A stretch of 64,000 nucleotides of DNA from CAYQLT01 sp964418425 (GCA_964418425.1 CAYQLT010000008.1:17935-81934); one strand, 5' to 3'. Positions 49,499 through 58,947 are shown, counted from the stretch's first letter. Made by a program: numbers and translations. Notes: generated by a model not told the origin, from the sequence alone.

Positions 49499-51907
49499 AT
49501 GACGGTGCGCCTTCCCGCTCGGCTTGCGAAAACGGTTTTCGGCGAGGGTCTTGCCGAGAGCACTCTCGCCGGGTTGGGGTGGGCTATTGCCACGCTGGCG
49601 GCCTTTGCGACGCTGCCATGGGTGCGGACGGGCCGGCGCGACTTCTTCCAGTGGGCCGCCGATCGGGTGGGGCTGGTCCTTTTGAGCCAGGGCTGGGAGG
49701 CGTGGGTGGTGGTCGGCGCTGCCGCAGCGGCCGCTTTGGCGTCCGTGGCGCCGCTGCGGCAGCGCACCCGGGGCTTGACACTGGTGGCCGCAGGGGTGGC
49801 GGGCGTGGCCGCCACCGTCCGACAGCTGGTGGAGGCCGGAGAGCCCATGGGTGCGGGCGCCCTGGTGACGCTGCTTGGGTTCACCGTGCTGTCCGGCATC
49901 GGGCTTTCCCGGGCCGGCCTGGTGTGGGCCGATGGGTTCATCGCCTCCAGCATCCTGCTGGCGGCCGGTTTCGTGGCGGTCTTCATCCTTTACCCCCTCG
50001 TGCTGGTGCTGCACGCCAGCGTGGTGGTGGACGGGCGCTTCACCCTGCAAGTTCTGGAACGCACGTTGCGTTCCCCCATCTTCCTGCTGGTGCGCAATCC
50101 TGCCGGGCCCGGCAACGAGCTCACGGTGGCGGCCTGGGTGGCGGGGCTTGGCGCAGGGGCGGGATTTGCCGCCGCCATGTGGCGGCACAGGCAACCGCTG
50201 GCGGCCTTGGGCTGGGCGGGGGCAGGTGCCATCGGCGGCTTTGTCGCCTCGTTACTGGTGACAGGGTTTGGGGCCGTTCGCAACAGCCTGGTGCTGGCCA
50301 TCACCGTCGGCGCCGTCTCCACGGCCCTGGGCTTCGGCTTCGCGCTGCTGGGGGCCCGAAGCCTGAAGCCGGCCGGGGTGGTGGTGGCTCCACTGGTGCT
50401 GGGGGCGTCCGCGCTGGGGGCCCACCTGCTGGGCGGTTCGGGTGGCGTGCGGGGCCCGCTGGCCCAGGCCGCGGTGCTGGTGATCGGGTTTGTGGTGGCG
50501 GTTGTCGTCTACCGGCGCATGCGGATGCCCCTTCGGGCCCTGCTCAGCCCCTTTTCCGTGCTCCCCATCATCACGCCGCCGTTTCTGCTGGGGCTGGCCA
50601 TGATTTACATGTTCGGGCGGCGCGGCTTTGTCACCCATCAGCTCTTGGGGCTGTCCACCAACGCGTTCTTCGGGCCGCTGGGCGTGGGCGTGGCGCAGGT
50701 GCTCGCCTTCACTCCTATCGCCTACCTGGTGCTGGCGGGCGTGGTGCAGGCCCTCGACCCGGCCCTGGAGGAGGCGGCCCATACCCTGGGGGCGTCCCGG
50801 GGCCACCTCTTCCGAACCGTGACGTGGCCCCTGGTGCGGCCGGGGATCGCGAATGCGTTCTTGCTGGTGATGATCGAGTCGCTGGCGGACTTCGGCAACC
50901 CCATCATCCTCGGGGGAGGCAAGCCTTTCCTCGCCACCGAGGTGTTTTTCGCCATTGACGGGCGCTACGACCCCCACGAGGCGGCCGTCTACGGGGTGAC
51001 GCTTTTGGTGATCGCGCTGGGGGTCTTCGCAGCCCAGCAGGCCTGGGTGGGACGGCGCCAGTACACCACCGTGACCGGGCGACCCACGGCAGGCCGCCAC
51101 AGCCGCCTGCCCGCCGGCCTGGAGTGGGGGTTGATCGTCCTTTTCACCGGCTGGGTCGCTCTTGCCGTCTCGTTGTACGGGTCGGTGCTGGTGGGCGGTT
51201 TCGTCAAGCTGTGGGGCTTTGACCACACGTTCACGCTTCAAAACTACCGGGCGCTGGCGAAGGAGGGGTTGTCCGTCTATCTATCCACCACGCGCCTTGC
51301 GGCTCTTTCTATGGTTCCTTCGGCGCTTTTCGGGTTTGTGCTGGCGTACCTGGTGGTACGTCATCGGTTCCCGGGGCGCAGGTGGCTGGAGGCGGCCTCG
51401 ATGCTGTCATTTGCAACCCCGGGAACGGTGATGGGAATCGGCTACATCCTGGCGTTTAACCAGGGGCCGCTTCTGCTCACCGGAACCTCCGCCATCATCG
51501 TCCTTGCGTTTATTTTCCGCAACATGCCGGTGGCCATCCGAAGCGCCGTGGCGGCACTGCACCAGCTGGATGCAGCGTTGGAGGAGGCTTCTGCCACCCT
51601 GCGGGCGACCAGCCTCACCACGTTGCGCCGGGTGGTGCTGCCCCTGCTGGTGCCCGCCCTGCTCTCGGGCCTGGTGTTCTCGTACGTGCGTGCCATGACC
51701 GCGATCAGTCAGGTCATCTTCCTCATCTCTCCCGGCAATCAGGTGGTCACCACCCTGATTTTGAGCTGGGTGGAGTACGGCACCCTGGGGCGGGCCGCGG
51801 CGCTCACCTCGGTGTTGATCCTGTCGATGGCAGCCGTCATCGCGGCCCTCTACCCGGCCATGCGACGCCTGGGTGGTCCCGGCCGAGGGGTGGCGATGGT
51901 GGCATGA
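49499..51907 (+). CDS. Fused double-permease of AfuB/FbpB type with extra N-terminal TM region
   Basis: 802 residues. Two BPD_transp_1 units: the first has LDPALEEAAHTLGASRGHLF and the second LDAALEEASATLRATSLTTL, the EAA loops that contact the ATPase. Before them lies an additional hydrophobic region of some 300 residues with multiple TM helices (GAGALVTLLGFTVLSGIGLS, IASSILLAAGFVAVFILYPL, and others), larger than in typical FbpB/AfuB (about 550-700 residues). ATG at 49499 with GAGGAGG 5 nt upstream; stop overlaps the ATPase start as ATGA. Forms the whole channel alone. Confidence 0.85.
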   Translation: MTVRLPARLAKTVFGEGLAESTLAGLGWAIATLAAFATLPWVRTGRRDFFQWAADRVGLVLLSQGWEAWVVVGAAAAAALASVAPLRQRTRGLTLVAAGVAGVAATVRQLVEAGEPMGAGALVTLLGFTVLSGIGLSRAGLVWADGFIASSILLAAGFVAVFILYPLVLVLHASVVVDGRFTLQVLERTLRSPIFLLVRNPAGPGNELTVAAWVAGLGAGAGFAAAMWRHRQPLAALGWAGAGAIGGFVASLLVTGFGAVRNSLVLAITVGAVSTALGFGFALLGARSLKPAGVVVAPLVLGASALGAHLLGGSGGVRGPLAQAAVLVIGFVVAVVVYRRMRMPLRALLSPFSVLPIITPPFLLGLAMIYMFGRRGFVTHQLLGLSTNAFFGPLGVGVAQVLAFTPIAYLVLAGVVQALDPALEEAAHTLGASRGHLFRTVTWPLVRPGIANAFLLVMIESLADFGNPIILGGGKPFLATEVFFAIDGRYDPHEAAVYGVTLLVIALGVFAAQQAWVGRRQYTTVTGRPTAGRHSRLPAGLEWGLIVLFTGWVALAVSLYGSVLVGGFVKLWGFDHTFTLQNYRALAKEGLSVYLSTTRLAALSMVPSALFGFVLAYLVVRHRFPGRRWLEAASMLSFATPGTVMGIGYILAFNQGPLLLTGTSAIIVLAFIFRNMPVAIRSAVAALHQLDAALEEASATLRATSLTTLRRVVLPLLVPALLSGLVFSYVRAMTAISQVIFLISPGNQVVTTLILSWVEYGTLGRAAALTSVLILSMAAVIAALYPAMRRLGGPGRGVAMVA

Positions 51908-53001
51908 CGGTGCTCGAGCAGCCCCGCACCCGGCTGCAGGGCGTTCCGGTCTCGTTGGTGGAGGTGAGCAAGCGGTTTGGAAGCGTGCTGGCGGTAGACC
52001 GCGTGAGCCTGGAGGTTCGGCCGGGAGAGCTGATGACGCTTTTGGGGCCTTCGGGGTGCGGAAAGTCCACCACCCTGCGCATGATCGCGGGGCTGGAGCC
52101 GGTGAGCGGCGGGCGCATTCTCATCGGCGGCGAAGACGTGACCGATAGGCCGGCTTACCTGCGGGATGTCACCATGGTCTTTCAATCCTACGCCCTGTTT
52201 CCCCACATGACCGTCTTTGAAAACGTCGCCTACGGCCTGCGCAGCCGCCGGCGGCCCGAGCCGGAGGTTCGGGAGGCGGTGGCGAGCGCGCTTCGATTGG
52301 TGGGCTTGCAGGGCCTGGATTCCCGCCTGCCCGGCACCCTTTCGGGCGGCCAGCAGCAGCGGGTGGCGGTGGCGCGCGCTTTGGTGATGAAGCCCAAGGT
52401 GTTGCTGTTCGACGAGCCTCTGTCCAATCTGGACGCCAAGCTGCGCAGGCGGATGCGCAGCGAGATCCGGGAGCTTCAGCGGGAGCTCGGGATCACCACG
52501 GTCTATGTCACCCACGACCAGTCCGAGGCGCTGGCCATCTCGGATCGGATCGTGGTGATGAACCAGGGGCGCATCGAACAGGTGGGGACGCCGGCCGACC
52601 TGTACCGCCGTCCCGCCACCCGGTTTGTGGCGGAGTTCGTCGGGGAGGCCAACTTCCTGCCGGTCTTCTACGACGGCGAAACCGTGGTGGCGGCGAGTTA
52701 CCGGCTCCCGTACCGGCAGGACGGCGTGCCGCCGGGACCAGCGACGCTGATGGTGAGACCCGAGGCCATCACCTTTTCGTCGTCGGGGCTGCCGGGCGTG
52801 GTGCGGGCCGCCTCCTACCTGGGCAGCCATGCGGAGTTTGCCGTTGACACCCCGGTGGGGCCCGTCTCCGTCAACTCCCCGGTGGCGTCGGATTCGCTGC
52901 CCGCCCCGGGGACGCGGGTGCAGCTCTCGTTTCAGGCGCAGGGCCTCTGCCTGTTTGCGGGCGCAAGCGGCACCGCCCCGCAGGAGGGAGGGGTCGGGTG
53001 A
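51904..53001 (+). CDS. ABC importer ATPase, FbpC/UgpC-like
   Basis: 365 residues. Walker A GPSGCGKSTTLRMIAGL, Q-loop VFQSYALFPHMTVFENVAYG, signature LSGGQQQRVAVARALVMKPK, Walker B LLFDEPLSNLDAKLRRRMRS, switch VTHDQSEALAISDRIVVMNQ, then a C-terminal TOBE/OB regulatory domain (residues 240-360, ATLMVRPEAITFSSS). Energises the fused permease. Starts within the permease stop (ATGA) and its own stop overlaps the start region of iolI. Confidence 0.9.
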   Translation: MTVLEQPRTRLQGVPVSLVEVSKRFGSVLAVDRVSLEVRPGELMTLLGPSGCGKSTTLRMIAGLEPVSGGRILIGGEDVTDRPAYLRDVTMVFQSYALFPHMTVFENVAYGLRSRRRPEPEVREAVASALRLVGLQGLDSRLPGTLSGGQQQRVAVARALVMKPKVLLFDEPLSNLDAKLRRRMRSEIRELQRELGITTVYVTHDQSEALAISDRIVVMNQGRIEQVGTPADLYRRPATRFVAEFVGEANFLPVFYDGETVVAASYRLPYRQDGVPPGPATLMVRPEAITFSSSGLPGVVRAASYLGSHAEFAVDTPVGPVSVNSPVASDSLPAPGTRVQLSFQAQGLCLFAGASGTAPQEGGVG

Positions 53002-53837
53002 TGGAGATGCGCAGGCGGCTGGGTCTCAATGGGGCAACCACCGGTCCGGCGGACCTGGTCGCCGACCTCGAGGCCGCCCGGGAGGCGGGTTTCGGGGCGC
53101 TGGAGCTGCGGGACACCAAGCTCAAACGTTACCTGCAGGCGGGAGGTTCGCTTGCGACCCTGCGGCAGATGCTGGAGCAGGCCGGGGTGGAACCGGCCAG
53201 CATCAACGCGGTGGAGCACGCCACGCCGACCACCGAGGCCGACCGGCAAGCCGTGCTGGAACAATGCCGAACGCTGTGCGGTTGGGCGCAAGAGCTGGGC
53301 TGTCCGCTGGTGGTGGCCGTAGCGGGACCGAGAGGCGAGCTGAGGCGGCACGAGGCGACGGAACGGACCGTGGACACTTTGCGCGCGATGGCGGCCATCG
53401 CCCGCCCGCTCGGGGTCCGGATCGGGTTTGAATTTCTCGGATTTGAGGGAATCTCCGTACGCACCTTGAGGCAGGCCCGGGAGGTCGTTCAGGCGGTCGG
53501 AGACCCGGCCGTGGGTATGGTGCTGGACACCTTCCACCTTTACGTCGGAGGTTCGACGCTCGAGATGCTCCAGGATCTGGACGTTTCGCAGCTTTTCATG
53601 GTGCACCTCGACGACGCGGAAGACGGCCCGCCCTGGCAGCTGACGGATGCGCAGCGGCTGCTGCCGGGGGATGGTGTGATCCCGCTGGCGAGGCTGGTTG
53701 CCACCCTTGAGGATCTGGGCTACCGCGGCGTCTACTCGGTGGAGCTGTTTCGTCCGGAGTACTGGGAATGGGAGCCGAAGCGGCTTGCCCGGGAGGTTCG
53801 CCACCGGCTGTTGCGCCTTCTGGAGCAGGCGGGATGA
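53001..53837 (+). CDS. iolI: Inosose isomerase-like TIM-barrel (IolI)
   Basis: 278 residues, exactly the length of Bacillus subtilis IolI. Matching segments: FEFLGFEGISVRTLRQAREV, AVGMVLDTFHLYVGGSTLEM, FMVHLDDAEDGPPWQLTDAQ, RLLPGDGVIPLARLVATLED and the end YSVELFRPEYWEWEPKRLAR. IolI interconverts 2-keto-myo-inositol and 1-keto-D-chiro-inositol, feeding chiro-inositol into the pathway. Glu and His metal ligands of the barrel (FEFLG, VLDTFH, VHLDD, SVELF) are in place. Overlaps the ATPase gene; ATG at 53001. Confidence 0.82.
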   Translation: MEMRRRLGLNGATTGPADLVADLEAAREAGFGALELRDTKLKRYLQAGGSLATLRQMLEQAGVEPASINAVEHATPTTEADRQAVLEQCRTLCGWAQELGCPLVVAVAGPRGELRRHEATERTVDTLRAMAAIARPLGVRIGFEFLGFEGISVRTLRQAREVVQAVGDPAVGMVLDTFHLYVGGSTLEMLQDLDVSQLFMVHLDDAEDGPPWQLTDAQRLLPGDGVIPLARLVATLEDLGYRGVYSVELFRPEYWEWEPKRLAREVRHRLLRLLEQAG

Positions 53838-53915
53838 AGGGCGGCGGCGCAGGCTTGGGACAAACATCGGGCTGTACAACGACCGGCACCGCAGTAGACG
53901 AGGAGGCAGAAGCCG

Positions 53916-54911
53916 ATGGCCGTGAGGGTGGGCATCCTTGGAACGGGTTTCATCGGGCGCGTTCACGCCCAAAACCTCCGGGCAGACCCCCGGGTGAAGC
54001 TGGTGGGGCTTTGCGACGTGGTGCCCCAGGCGGCGCAAAAGCTGGCCGACGAGGTGGGGGCCGCCGCTTACCCGTCCCTGGAAGCGCTGCTGGATGAGGG
54101 CATTGATGCGCTGTACGTCACCACCCCCAACGCCACCCACGTGGAGCCGGTACTGAAAGCGTTGGGGCATGGGGTGCATGTCTTCTCCGAAAAACCTATG
54201 GCCACCTCTTTAAAGGGCGCATGGCAGATCCGTGAGGCGGCGCGCCGTTCAAAAGGCATCTACCAGATCGGGTTCAACCGGCGCTTCGCGAACGTCTACC
54301 GGTTTGTCCGACGGCTGATCGACGAGGGGCGGCTGGTTCCCCTCATGGCCCAGATGAAACACAACCGGGGGGAGCTTCAACATCCGCCGTGGACCTCGGA
54401 TCCCAAGGTGACCGGTGGGTACCTGTACGAGACGCCCGTGCACCTGTTTGACATGGGGCGGTTTTTGTTCGGCGAGGTCGCAGAGATCCAGGGGTGGGCC
54501 CGCCAGAGCGTCTACCGGGAGCTGGACGGCTTTGCGATCTTGATTCGCTTTGCCAGCGGGGTCCTCGCCACGTTGACCAGCGTGGCGCACACGGGGTGGG
54601 TGTTCCCCTACGAGCGGGTGGAGGTCTACGGCGAACACCGGACCGCGGTGACGGAGGAGCTGGAGCGGGCATACTTCAGCCCCGGCGTGCGGGAGCAGGT
54701 GGAGGCCATCGACTGTTTTGCCATGCCGTTTGAACAGAAGTGGGGGTACGTGACCGAAGATCGGCTGTTCGTCGATGCGGTGCTGGGCGAGCGCCCGCCC
54801 GCCGTCACGGCGGAGGACGGTTACCGGGCGACCGAACTGGTGGAGGCATGCTACCAGGCGGTGCGTACGGGCCAGGCGGTCCGGCTTCCGTTGCCGGAGC
54901 CATCCGAATAA
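53916..54911 (+). CDS. Gfo/Idh/MocA oxidoreductase, probable inositol dehydrogenase (IolG-like)
   Basis: 331 residues. Rossmann start RVGILGTGFIGRVHAQNLRA, cofactor loop CDVVPQAAQKLADEVGAAAY, catalytic Lys in HVFSEKPMATSLKGAW, and the C-terminal domain with YLYETPVHLFDMGRFLFGEV, where the usual Asp of the family motif is replaced by Glu-Thr but the His is kept. IolG oxidises myo-inositol to 2-keto-myo-inositol, the one step of the pathway not otherwise encoded in the block. This family is broad, so another cyclic polyol is possible. ATG at 53916. Confidence 0.8.
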   Translation: MAVRVGILGTGFIGRVHAQNLRADPRVKLVGLCDVVPQAAQKLADEVGAAAYPSLEALLDEGIDALYVTTPNATHVEPVLKALGHGVHVFSEKPMATSLKGAWQIREAARRSKGIYQIGFNRRFANVYRFVRRLIDEGRLVPLMAQMKHNRGELQHPPWTSDPKVTGGYLYETPVHLFDMGRFLFGEVAEIQGWARQSVYRELDGFAILIRFASGVLATLTSVAHTGWVFPYERVEVYGEHRTAVTEELERAYFSPGVREQVEAIDCFAMPFEQKWGYVTEDRLFVDAVLGERPPAVTAEDGYRATELVEACYQAVRTGQAVRLPLPEPSE

Positions 54912-54939
54912 GAGCTGTCGGCGTTGGACCGTACGGGCC

Positions 54940-55872
54940 ATGAGGCAGACGACGGGGTTTCGGTTGTTGGTGGCGGACATTGACGGGACGCTTCTGACCT
55001 CGGATCGCAGGGTCACGCCCGGGGTGGCCCGGGCCATCCGGGCGGCCCGGGAGCGGGGTGTGCGGGTGTGTCTTGCCACCGGGCGGATGTGGCGCTCGGC
55101 CGCGCCCCACGTGGCCGCGGCGGGAGCCGACCCGCCGGCGATCCTGTACAACGGAGGGCTGGTCTACGACTTTCAAGAGGATCGGGTGTTATACCGGCGC
55201 ACCCTCGGGCGCGAGGCGGCCCGGGCAGCGTTGCAGGTCTTGCGCAACTTTCCCGACGTGCAGCCCCACCTGTTTGTGGACGACCGGGCGCTGATCTCGA
55301 AGATGAACCGGCTCAGCGAGGAGTATGCCCGCAAGGACGGGATCCGGGTCGAAGAGGTGGGCGACCTTCTGGACTTTCTTTGCGACGCAGGTTCTGGCGT
55401 CTGTGAGCCGGATCGCGGCCGGCCAACGGAGCCCTTCGGGGAGCCCATGAAAATCCTCATCGTGGGTGACAGGCCCCGCCTGGAGCAGGTGGCCGGCGCC
55501 TTTTCGGCGGCAAGCCACCCTCTCAACTTCGTCTTCTCGGAGGCCAACTACCTGGAGGTGCTCCCCCCGGGCGCATCCAAGGGGGAGGCGCTTCGGTGGC
55601 TGGCCGAGTGGCTGGCCGTGCCGCCTGAGAGCATCGTCGCGGTGGGAGATAACCTCAACGATCTTTCCATGATCCGCTTTGCGGGGCTGGGCGTGGCCAT
55701 GGCCAACGCGCCGGATGCGCTGCGAAGCCAGGCTCGCTACGTGGCACCCCGCAACGACGAAGAAGGCTTGCGCGACGTCATCGAACGCTTCATCCTCACC
55801 GACCCGGACGGCCGACCCGGCGGCCCGGATGAGCCCGGCGCCGGCCCGGCGGAGAGTGGGCCCAAGCCATGA
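54940..55872 (+). CDS. HAD-superfamily phosphatase (Cof type)
   Basis: 310 residues. Motif 1 LLVADIDGTLLTSDRRVTPG (Asp nucleophile), motif 2 CLATGRMWRSA, motif 3 with Lys in GASKGEALRWLAEWLAV and motif 4 AVGDNLNDLSMIRFAGLGVA, with a C2-type cap between. Cof-like phosphatases act on sugar phosphates and cofactors. An insertion around residues 150-165 (CEPDRGRPTEPFGEP) is not typical. It lies between the dehydrogenase and the isomerase-family gene, overlapping the latter by ATGA, so it may dephosphorylate an intermediate or imported phosphosugar. Confidence 0.87.
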   Translation: MRQTTGFRLLVADIDGTLLTSDRRVTPGVARAIRAARERGVRVCLATGRMWRSAAPHVAAAGADPPAILYNGGLVYDFQEDRVLYRRTLGREAARAALQVLRNFPDVQPHLFVDDRALISKMNRLSEEYARKDGIRVEEVGDLLDFLCDAGSGVCEPDRGRPTEPFGEPMKILIVGDRPRLEQVAGAFSAASHPLNFVFSEANYLEVLPPGASKGEALRWLAEWLAVPPESIVAVGDNLNDLSMIRFAGLGVAMANAPDALRSQARYVAPRNDEEGLRDVIERFILTDPDGRPGGPDEPGAGPAESGPKP

Positions 55873-56651
55873 AGCTTTCGGTGTGCATCGAGACTTTGTA
55901 CCTGAAACTGCCCGTCGCCGAACGCATCCGGCGCGTGGCAGAGCAGGGTGTACGCGCCGTCGAGTTTTGGGACTGGCGGGACAAGCCGCTGGCCGAGCTT
56001 GCCGAGCTTTGCCGCGAGCTTGCGGTGCAGGTGCGGGTCTTCAGCGGGCAGCGCCGGGGCTCGCTGGTCAACCCGGACGAGCGCGACCTCTACCTGCAGG
56101 AAATCCAGGAGGCCTGCCGTGCTGCCGCCATCCTCGGATGCCAGCACCTCATGCTCACCTCGAACCAGCTCGACCAGGACGGGCGGGTGGTCAACCCTGC
56201 AGGTCACATTCCCGATGCGCTCAAGAGCCTGTACGCGCTGCAAACCCTCCGCTGCGCCGCCTCCCTCGCCCGGCAGGCCGGCGTGGTCCTTCTCCTGGAG
56301 GCGCTCAACACCCGCATCGACCACCCCGGCTGTGACCTGTGGAGCTACGACGTGGCCGCCGCACTCGTGGAGGCGGTGGCAAGCCCTCACCTCAAGCTGC
56401 TTCTGGACGTCTACCACCGTCAAGTCATGGAAGGCTACCTGATCGGCTTCATCCGGCGATGGGGTCGGTGGGTTGGACATGTACACGTGGCGGACGTACC
56501 CGGCCGCCACGAGCCGGGCACGGGGGAGATCGCCTGGAAGGAGGTGATCCGAGCCCTGTCAGAGAGTGCACCCGAAGCCTGCGTCGGGCTGGAGTGCATC
56601 CCCTCGGGCGACTCGGACACGGCCATCGAGGCGTTTTGCCGCCTCTTCTGA
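55869..56651 (+). CDS. Hydroxypyruvate isomerase-family TIM-barrel protein
   Basis: 260 residues, the size of Hyi. Family pieces: LSVCIETLYLKLPVAERIRR, VRAVEFWDWRDKPLAELAEL, LLLEALNTRIDHPGCDLWSY, LKLLLDVYHRQVMEGYLIGF, GHVHVADVPGRHEPGTGEIA, GLECIPSGDSDTAIEAF. The metal-binding Glu, Asp, His and Glu are conserved. Hyi converts hydroxypyruvate and tartronate semialdehyde, but relatives epimerise keto-sugars, which suits this cluster better. Third isomerase of this superfamily in 11 kb, after IolO and IolI. Confidence 0.85.
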   Translation: MKLSVCIETLYLKLPVAERIRRVAEQGVRAVEFWDWRDKPLAELAELCRELAVQVRVFSGQRRGSLVNPDERDLYLQEIQEACRAAAILGCQHLMLTSNQLDQDGRVVNPAGHIPDALKSLYALQTLRCAASLARQAGVVLLLEALNTRIDHPGCDLWSYDVAAALVEAVASPHLKLLLDVYHRQVMEGYLIGFIRRWGRWVGHVHVADVPGRHEPGTGEIAWKEVIRALSESAPEACVGLECIPSGDSDTAIEAFCRLF

Positions 56652-56719
56652 GGCCCGATGCAAACCGGCGCCCGCTAAGAGGGGGCGAGCCTGGATTTCC
56701 GGAAGGAGGCCTGGTCGGC

Positions 56720-57700
56720 ATGACGAGCTTCCTGCGAACCGTCGCCTGGAGCGTGGGGCTGGCCCTGGTCTTCGTGGTGCTGGCAGCAGGTCTGACGCCG
56801 GTGGCTGCCGGCGAGAGGCCCATGACCTTCTACGTCGTCGCCCACACGGGACCCGGCGACCCGTTTTGGGCCGTGGTGCAGCGGGGCGTGGAGGATGCCG
56901 GGCGCGTCCTGGGGGTTCGGGCCATCTTCCAGGGGCCGGCGGGGCGCAACATCCCGGAGCAGGTGAGCATGTTCCGGGCCGCGATGGCGGCCGGGGCAAC
57001 GGGGATCGCCACCACCATCAGCGACCCCCGCGCGTGGGTGCAGCCCATCCGGGAGGCCCGGGCGAGCGGCATCCCGGTGGTGGCCATCAACGTCAAGGAG
57101 CCGCCCGGCTTCCCGGAGCGTATCGACTACATGGCCTACATCGGCATGGATGAGTACGAGGCCGGAAAGATGGTGGCCAGGCGGCTTGCGCCCAAGCTGG
57201 CCCGGGGCGCGCGGGTGCTGGTACCCATCCACGAACCCGGCCACGTGGGGCTGGAGGCCCGGGCGCAGGGAATCACGGAAGTGCTGACGGCCGAACTTGG
57301 GGCGACCGTGGAGAAGCTTGACATCACCCAGGATCCGACGCGGGCTTTGACCATCCTGCGGGCCTACCTGCGGGCGCACCCGGATACGGCCGCCATCTTC
57401 ACCCTGGGCCCGCTGGGGGCCATCCCGGCCATCCGCCTCATCCGAGAAGAAAACCTGCGGGGCAAGATCGCCATGGCCTCCTTTGACCTGGATCCGACCA
57501 CCGTGCAGGCCATCAAGGACGGAATCGTGGAGGCGACGGTGGACCAGCAGCAGTACCTGCAAGGCTTCATGTCCGTGGTGGAGCTGTACCTGTACGCGCG
57601 CTTCGGGCTTCAGCCGGCCAACTACGACACCGGCCGGGGTCTGGTGGACGCCTCCAACGTGACGGCGGTGGAGGCGCTGGTGCAGGCCGGGTATCGCTGA
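56720..57700 (+). CDS. Sugar/inositol ABC importer binding protein (RbsB-like)
   Basis: 326 residues. Signal helix (VAWSVGLALVFVVLAAGLTP), then a Peripla_BP_4 core: FYVVAHTGPGDPFWAVVQRG, VSMFRAAMAAGATGIATTIS, YIGMDEYEAGKMVARRLAPK, IRLIREENLRGKIAMASFDL, VDQQQYLQGFMSVVELYLYA. RbsB/IbpA relatives bind ribose, inositol and other cyclic sugars. ATG at 56720 with AAGGAGG 10 nt upstream. Separated from its permease by a 150-bp spacer full of 19-bp repeats. Confidence 0.88.
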   Translation: MTSFLRTVAWSVGLALVFVVLAAGLTPVAAGERPMTFYVVAHTGPGDPFWAVVQRGVEDAGRVLGVRAIFQGPAGRNIPEQVSMFRAAMAAGATGIATTISDPRAWVQPIREARASGIPVVAINVKEPPGFPERIDYMAYIGMDEYEAGKMVARRLAPKLARGARVLVPIHEPGHVGLEARAQGITEVLTAELGATVEKLDITQDPTRALTILRAYLRAHPDTAAIFTLGPLGAIPAIRLIREENLRGKIAMASFDLDPTTVQAIKDGIVEATVDQQQYLQGFMSVVELYLYARFGLQPANYDTGRGLVDASNVTAVEALVQAGYR

Positions 57701-57732
57701 GCAGCGCTGGCCACGCAAGGGCCCGGGCGGGA

Positions 57733-57827
57733 GCGCAGGCGGCCGGCCGAAGCGCGGGCAGCCGGCCGGAGCGTAGCTCGTCTGCCGAAGCGCAGGTCGC
57801 CCGCCCGAAAGCAGGTGGCCGGGCACC
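57733..57827 (+). repeat. Degenerate 19-bp tandem repeats
   Basis: Four units in exact 19-bp register (57733-57751, 57752-57770, 57771-57789, 57790-57808) plus a partial fifth from 57811. Unit 1 is GCGCAGGCGGCCGGCCGAA; the others keep the GCG start and a GCCGGCC- or GCCCGCC-like centre. A weaker unit may precede at 57713. They fill the space between binding-protein and permease genes. Possible roles are mRNA processing or lowering permease output relative to binding protein; none is shown. Confidence 0.7.
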
Positions 57828-57850
57828 AAGAGTACGGAAGGGGGACGCCG

Positions 57851-58888
57851 GTGGATCTTGGCCACGACCCGACGGGGCTAGCCGAGGCGGCCTCGTGGAA
57901 GAGGCCCGCCCGCGGCGGCTGGCAGGCGCTGGCCGGCGGGCTGATGCGGCGGCCGGAGGCCGGGGTGCTGGTGGCGCTGGCGGCCGTGGTGGCGGCCTTC
58001 ACGCTGCTGGAACCCCGCTTTTTCTCCGCAGCCACCCTCGGGGATATCCTCACGGTGGCCGCCGAGGTGGGGGTGGTGGCCACCGGCGTCACCTTCCTGA
58101 TGATCGCCGGCGAGTTCGACCTGTCGGTGGGCTCCAACTTCGCCTTCAGCGCGATGATGCTGGCGCTTTTGGTCACGCGCCACGCCTGGAGCCCCGTCCC
58201 CGCCCTGCTGGCCGCCCTGGGCCTTGGCGGCTTCATCGGGTTGGTCAACGGGCTCGTGACCCTGGGCACCGGGATACCCTCCTTCATCGCCACCCTGGGA
58301 TCCCTCATGTTCTGGCGGGGTGTGGCGTTGTACCTGACGGGCGGCTGGCCCATCAGCATCCTGACCGCCTCGCCGCTGCTGCAGGGTCTGGGCGGGGCGT
58401 CCCTGGTCAGCACCCTTCACATCTCGGCGCTGTGGTGGCTGGCCCTGTCGGCGGCCTTCTGGGTAGCTTTGCAGTACACCCGTTACGGCAACTGGGTCTT
58501 CGCCACCGGCGGCAAGGCGGCCGCCGCCCGGGCCATGGGGGTGCCGGTGCGCCGGGTCAAGCTCATCAACTTCACACTATGCGGGATGACCGCGGCCATC
58601 GGCGGGTTCTTGCAGTTTGGCCGGATGGGCTCCATGTCCCCGGTCTGGGGAAGCGGACTGGAACTGGAGGCCATCGCCTCCGCGGTCATCGGGGGCACGT
58701 CGCTGGCCGGAGGCGTGGGAAGTGTCGCCGGCACCATGCTGGGGGCGATCACCATGGCCGCCATCCGCACCGGATTGGTCATGGTGGGCGCCCCTGCGTA
58801 CTGGTACCAGGCGTTCGTGGGGGTGGTGGTCGTCGTCGCGGTGGTCATCAACACGCGCTTGAGGGGTCTGAGGCTGTGGAACCGGTAG
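57851..58888 (+). CDS. Sugar/inositol ABC permease (RbsC-like)
   Basis: 345 residues with eight or more TM helices. RbsC signatures: VATGVTFLMIAGEFDLSVGS, GLVNGLVTLGTGIPSFIATL, YGNWVFATGGKAAAARAMGV (cytoplasmic loop), GMTAAIGGFLQFGRMGSM and AIASAVIGGTSLAGGVGSVA. Works as a homodimer. GTG at 57851 is used because GGGGG lies 6 nt upstream; an earlier start at 57815 would run into the repeat region. Confidence 0.9.
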   Translation: MDLGHDPTGLAEAASWKRPARGGWQALAGGLMRRPEAGVLVALAAVVAAFTLLEPRFFSAATLGDILTVAAEVGVVATGVTFLMIAGEFDLSVGSNFAFSAMMLALLVTRHAWSPVPALLAALGLGGFIGLVNGLVTLGTGIPSFIATLGSLMFWRGVALYLTGGWPISILTASPLLQGLGGASLVSTLHISALWWLALSAAFWVALQYTRYGNWVFATGGKAAAARAMGVPVRRVKLINFTLCGMTAAIGGFLQFGRMGSMSPVWGSGLELEAIASAVIGGTSLAGGVGSVAGTMLGAITMAAIRTGLVMVGAPAYWYQAFVGVVVVVAVVINTRLRGLRLWNR

Positions 58889-58947
58889 GACAAGCCGGCC
58901 GGGAGCCGCAAGGGCCGCGCGGCGCTTTGCCGAACGCAGAGGCTTTG

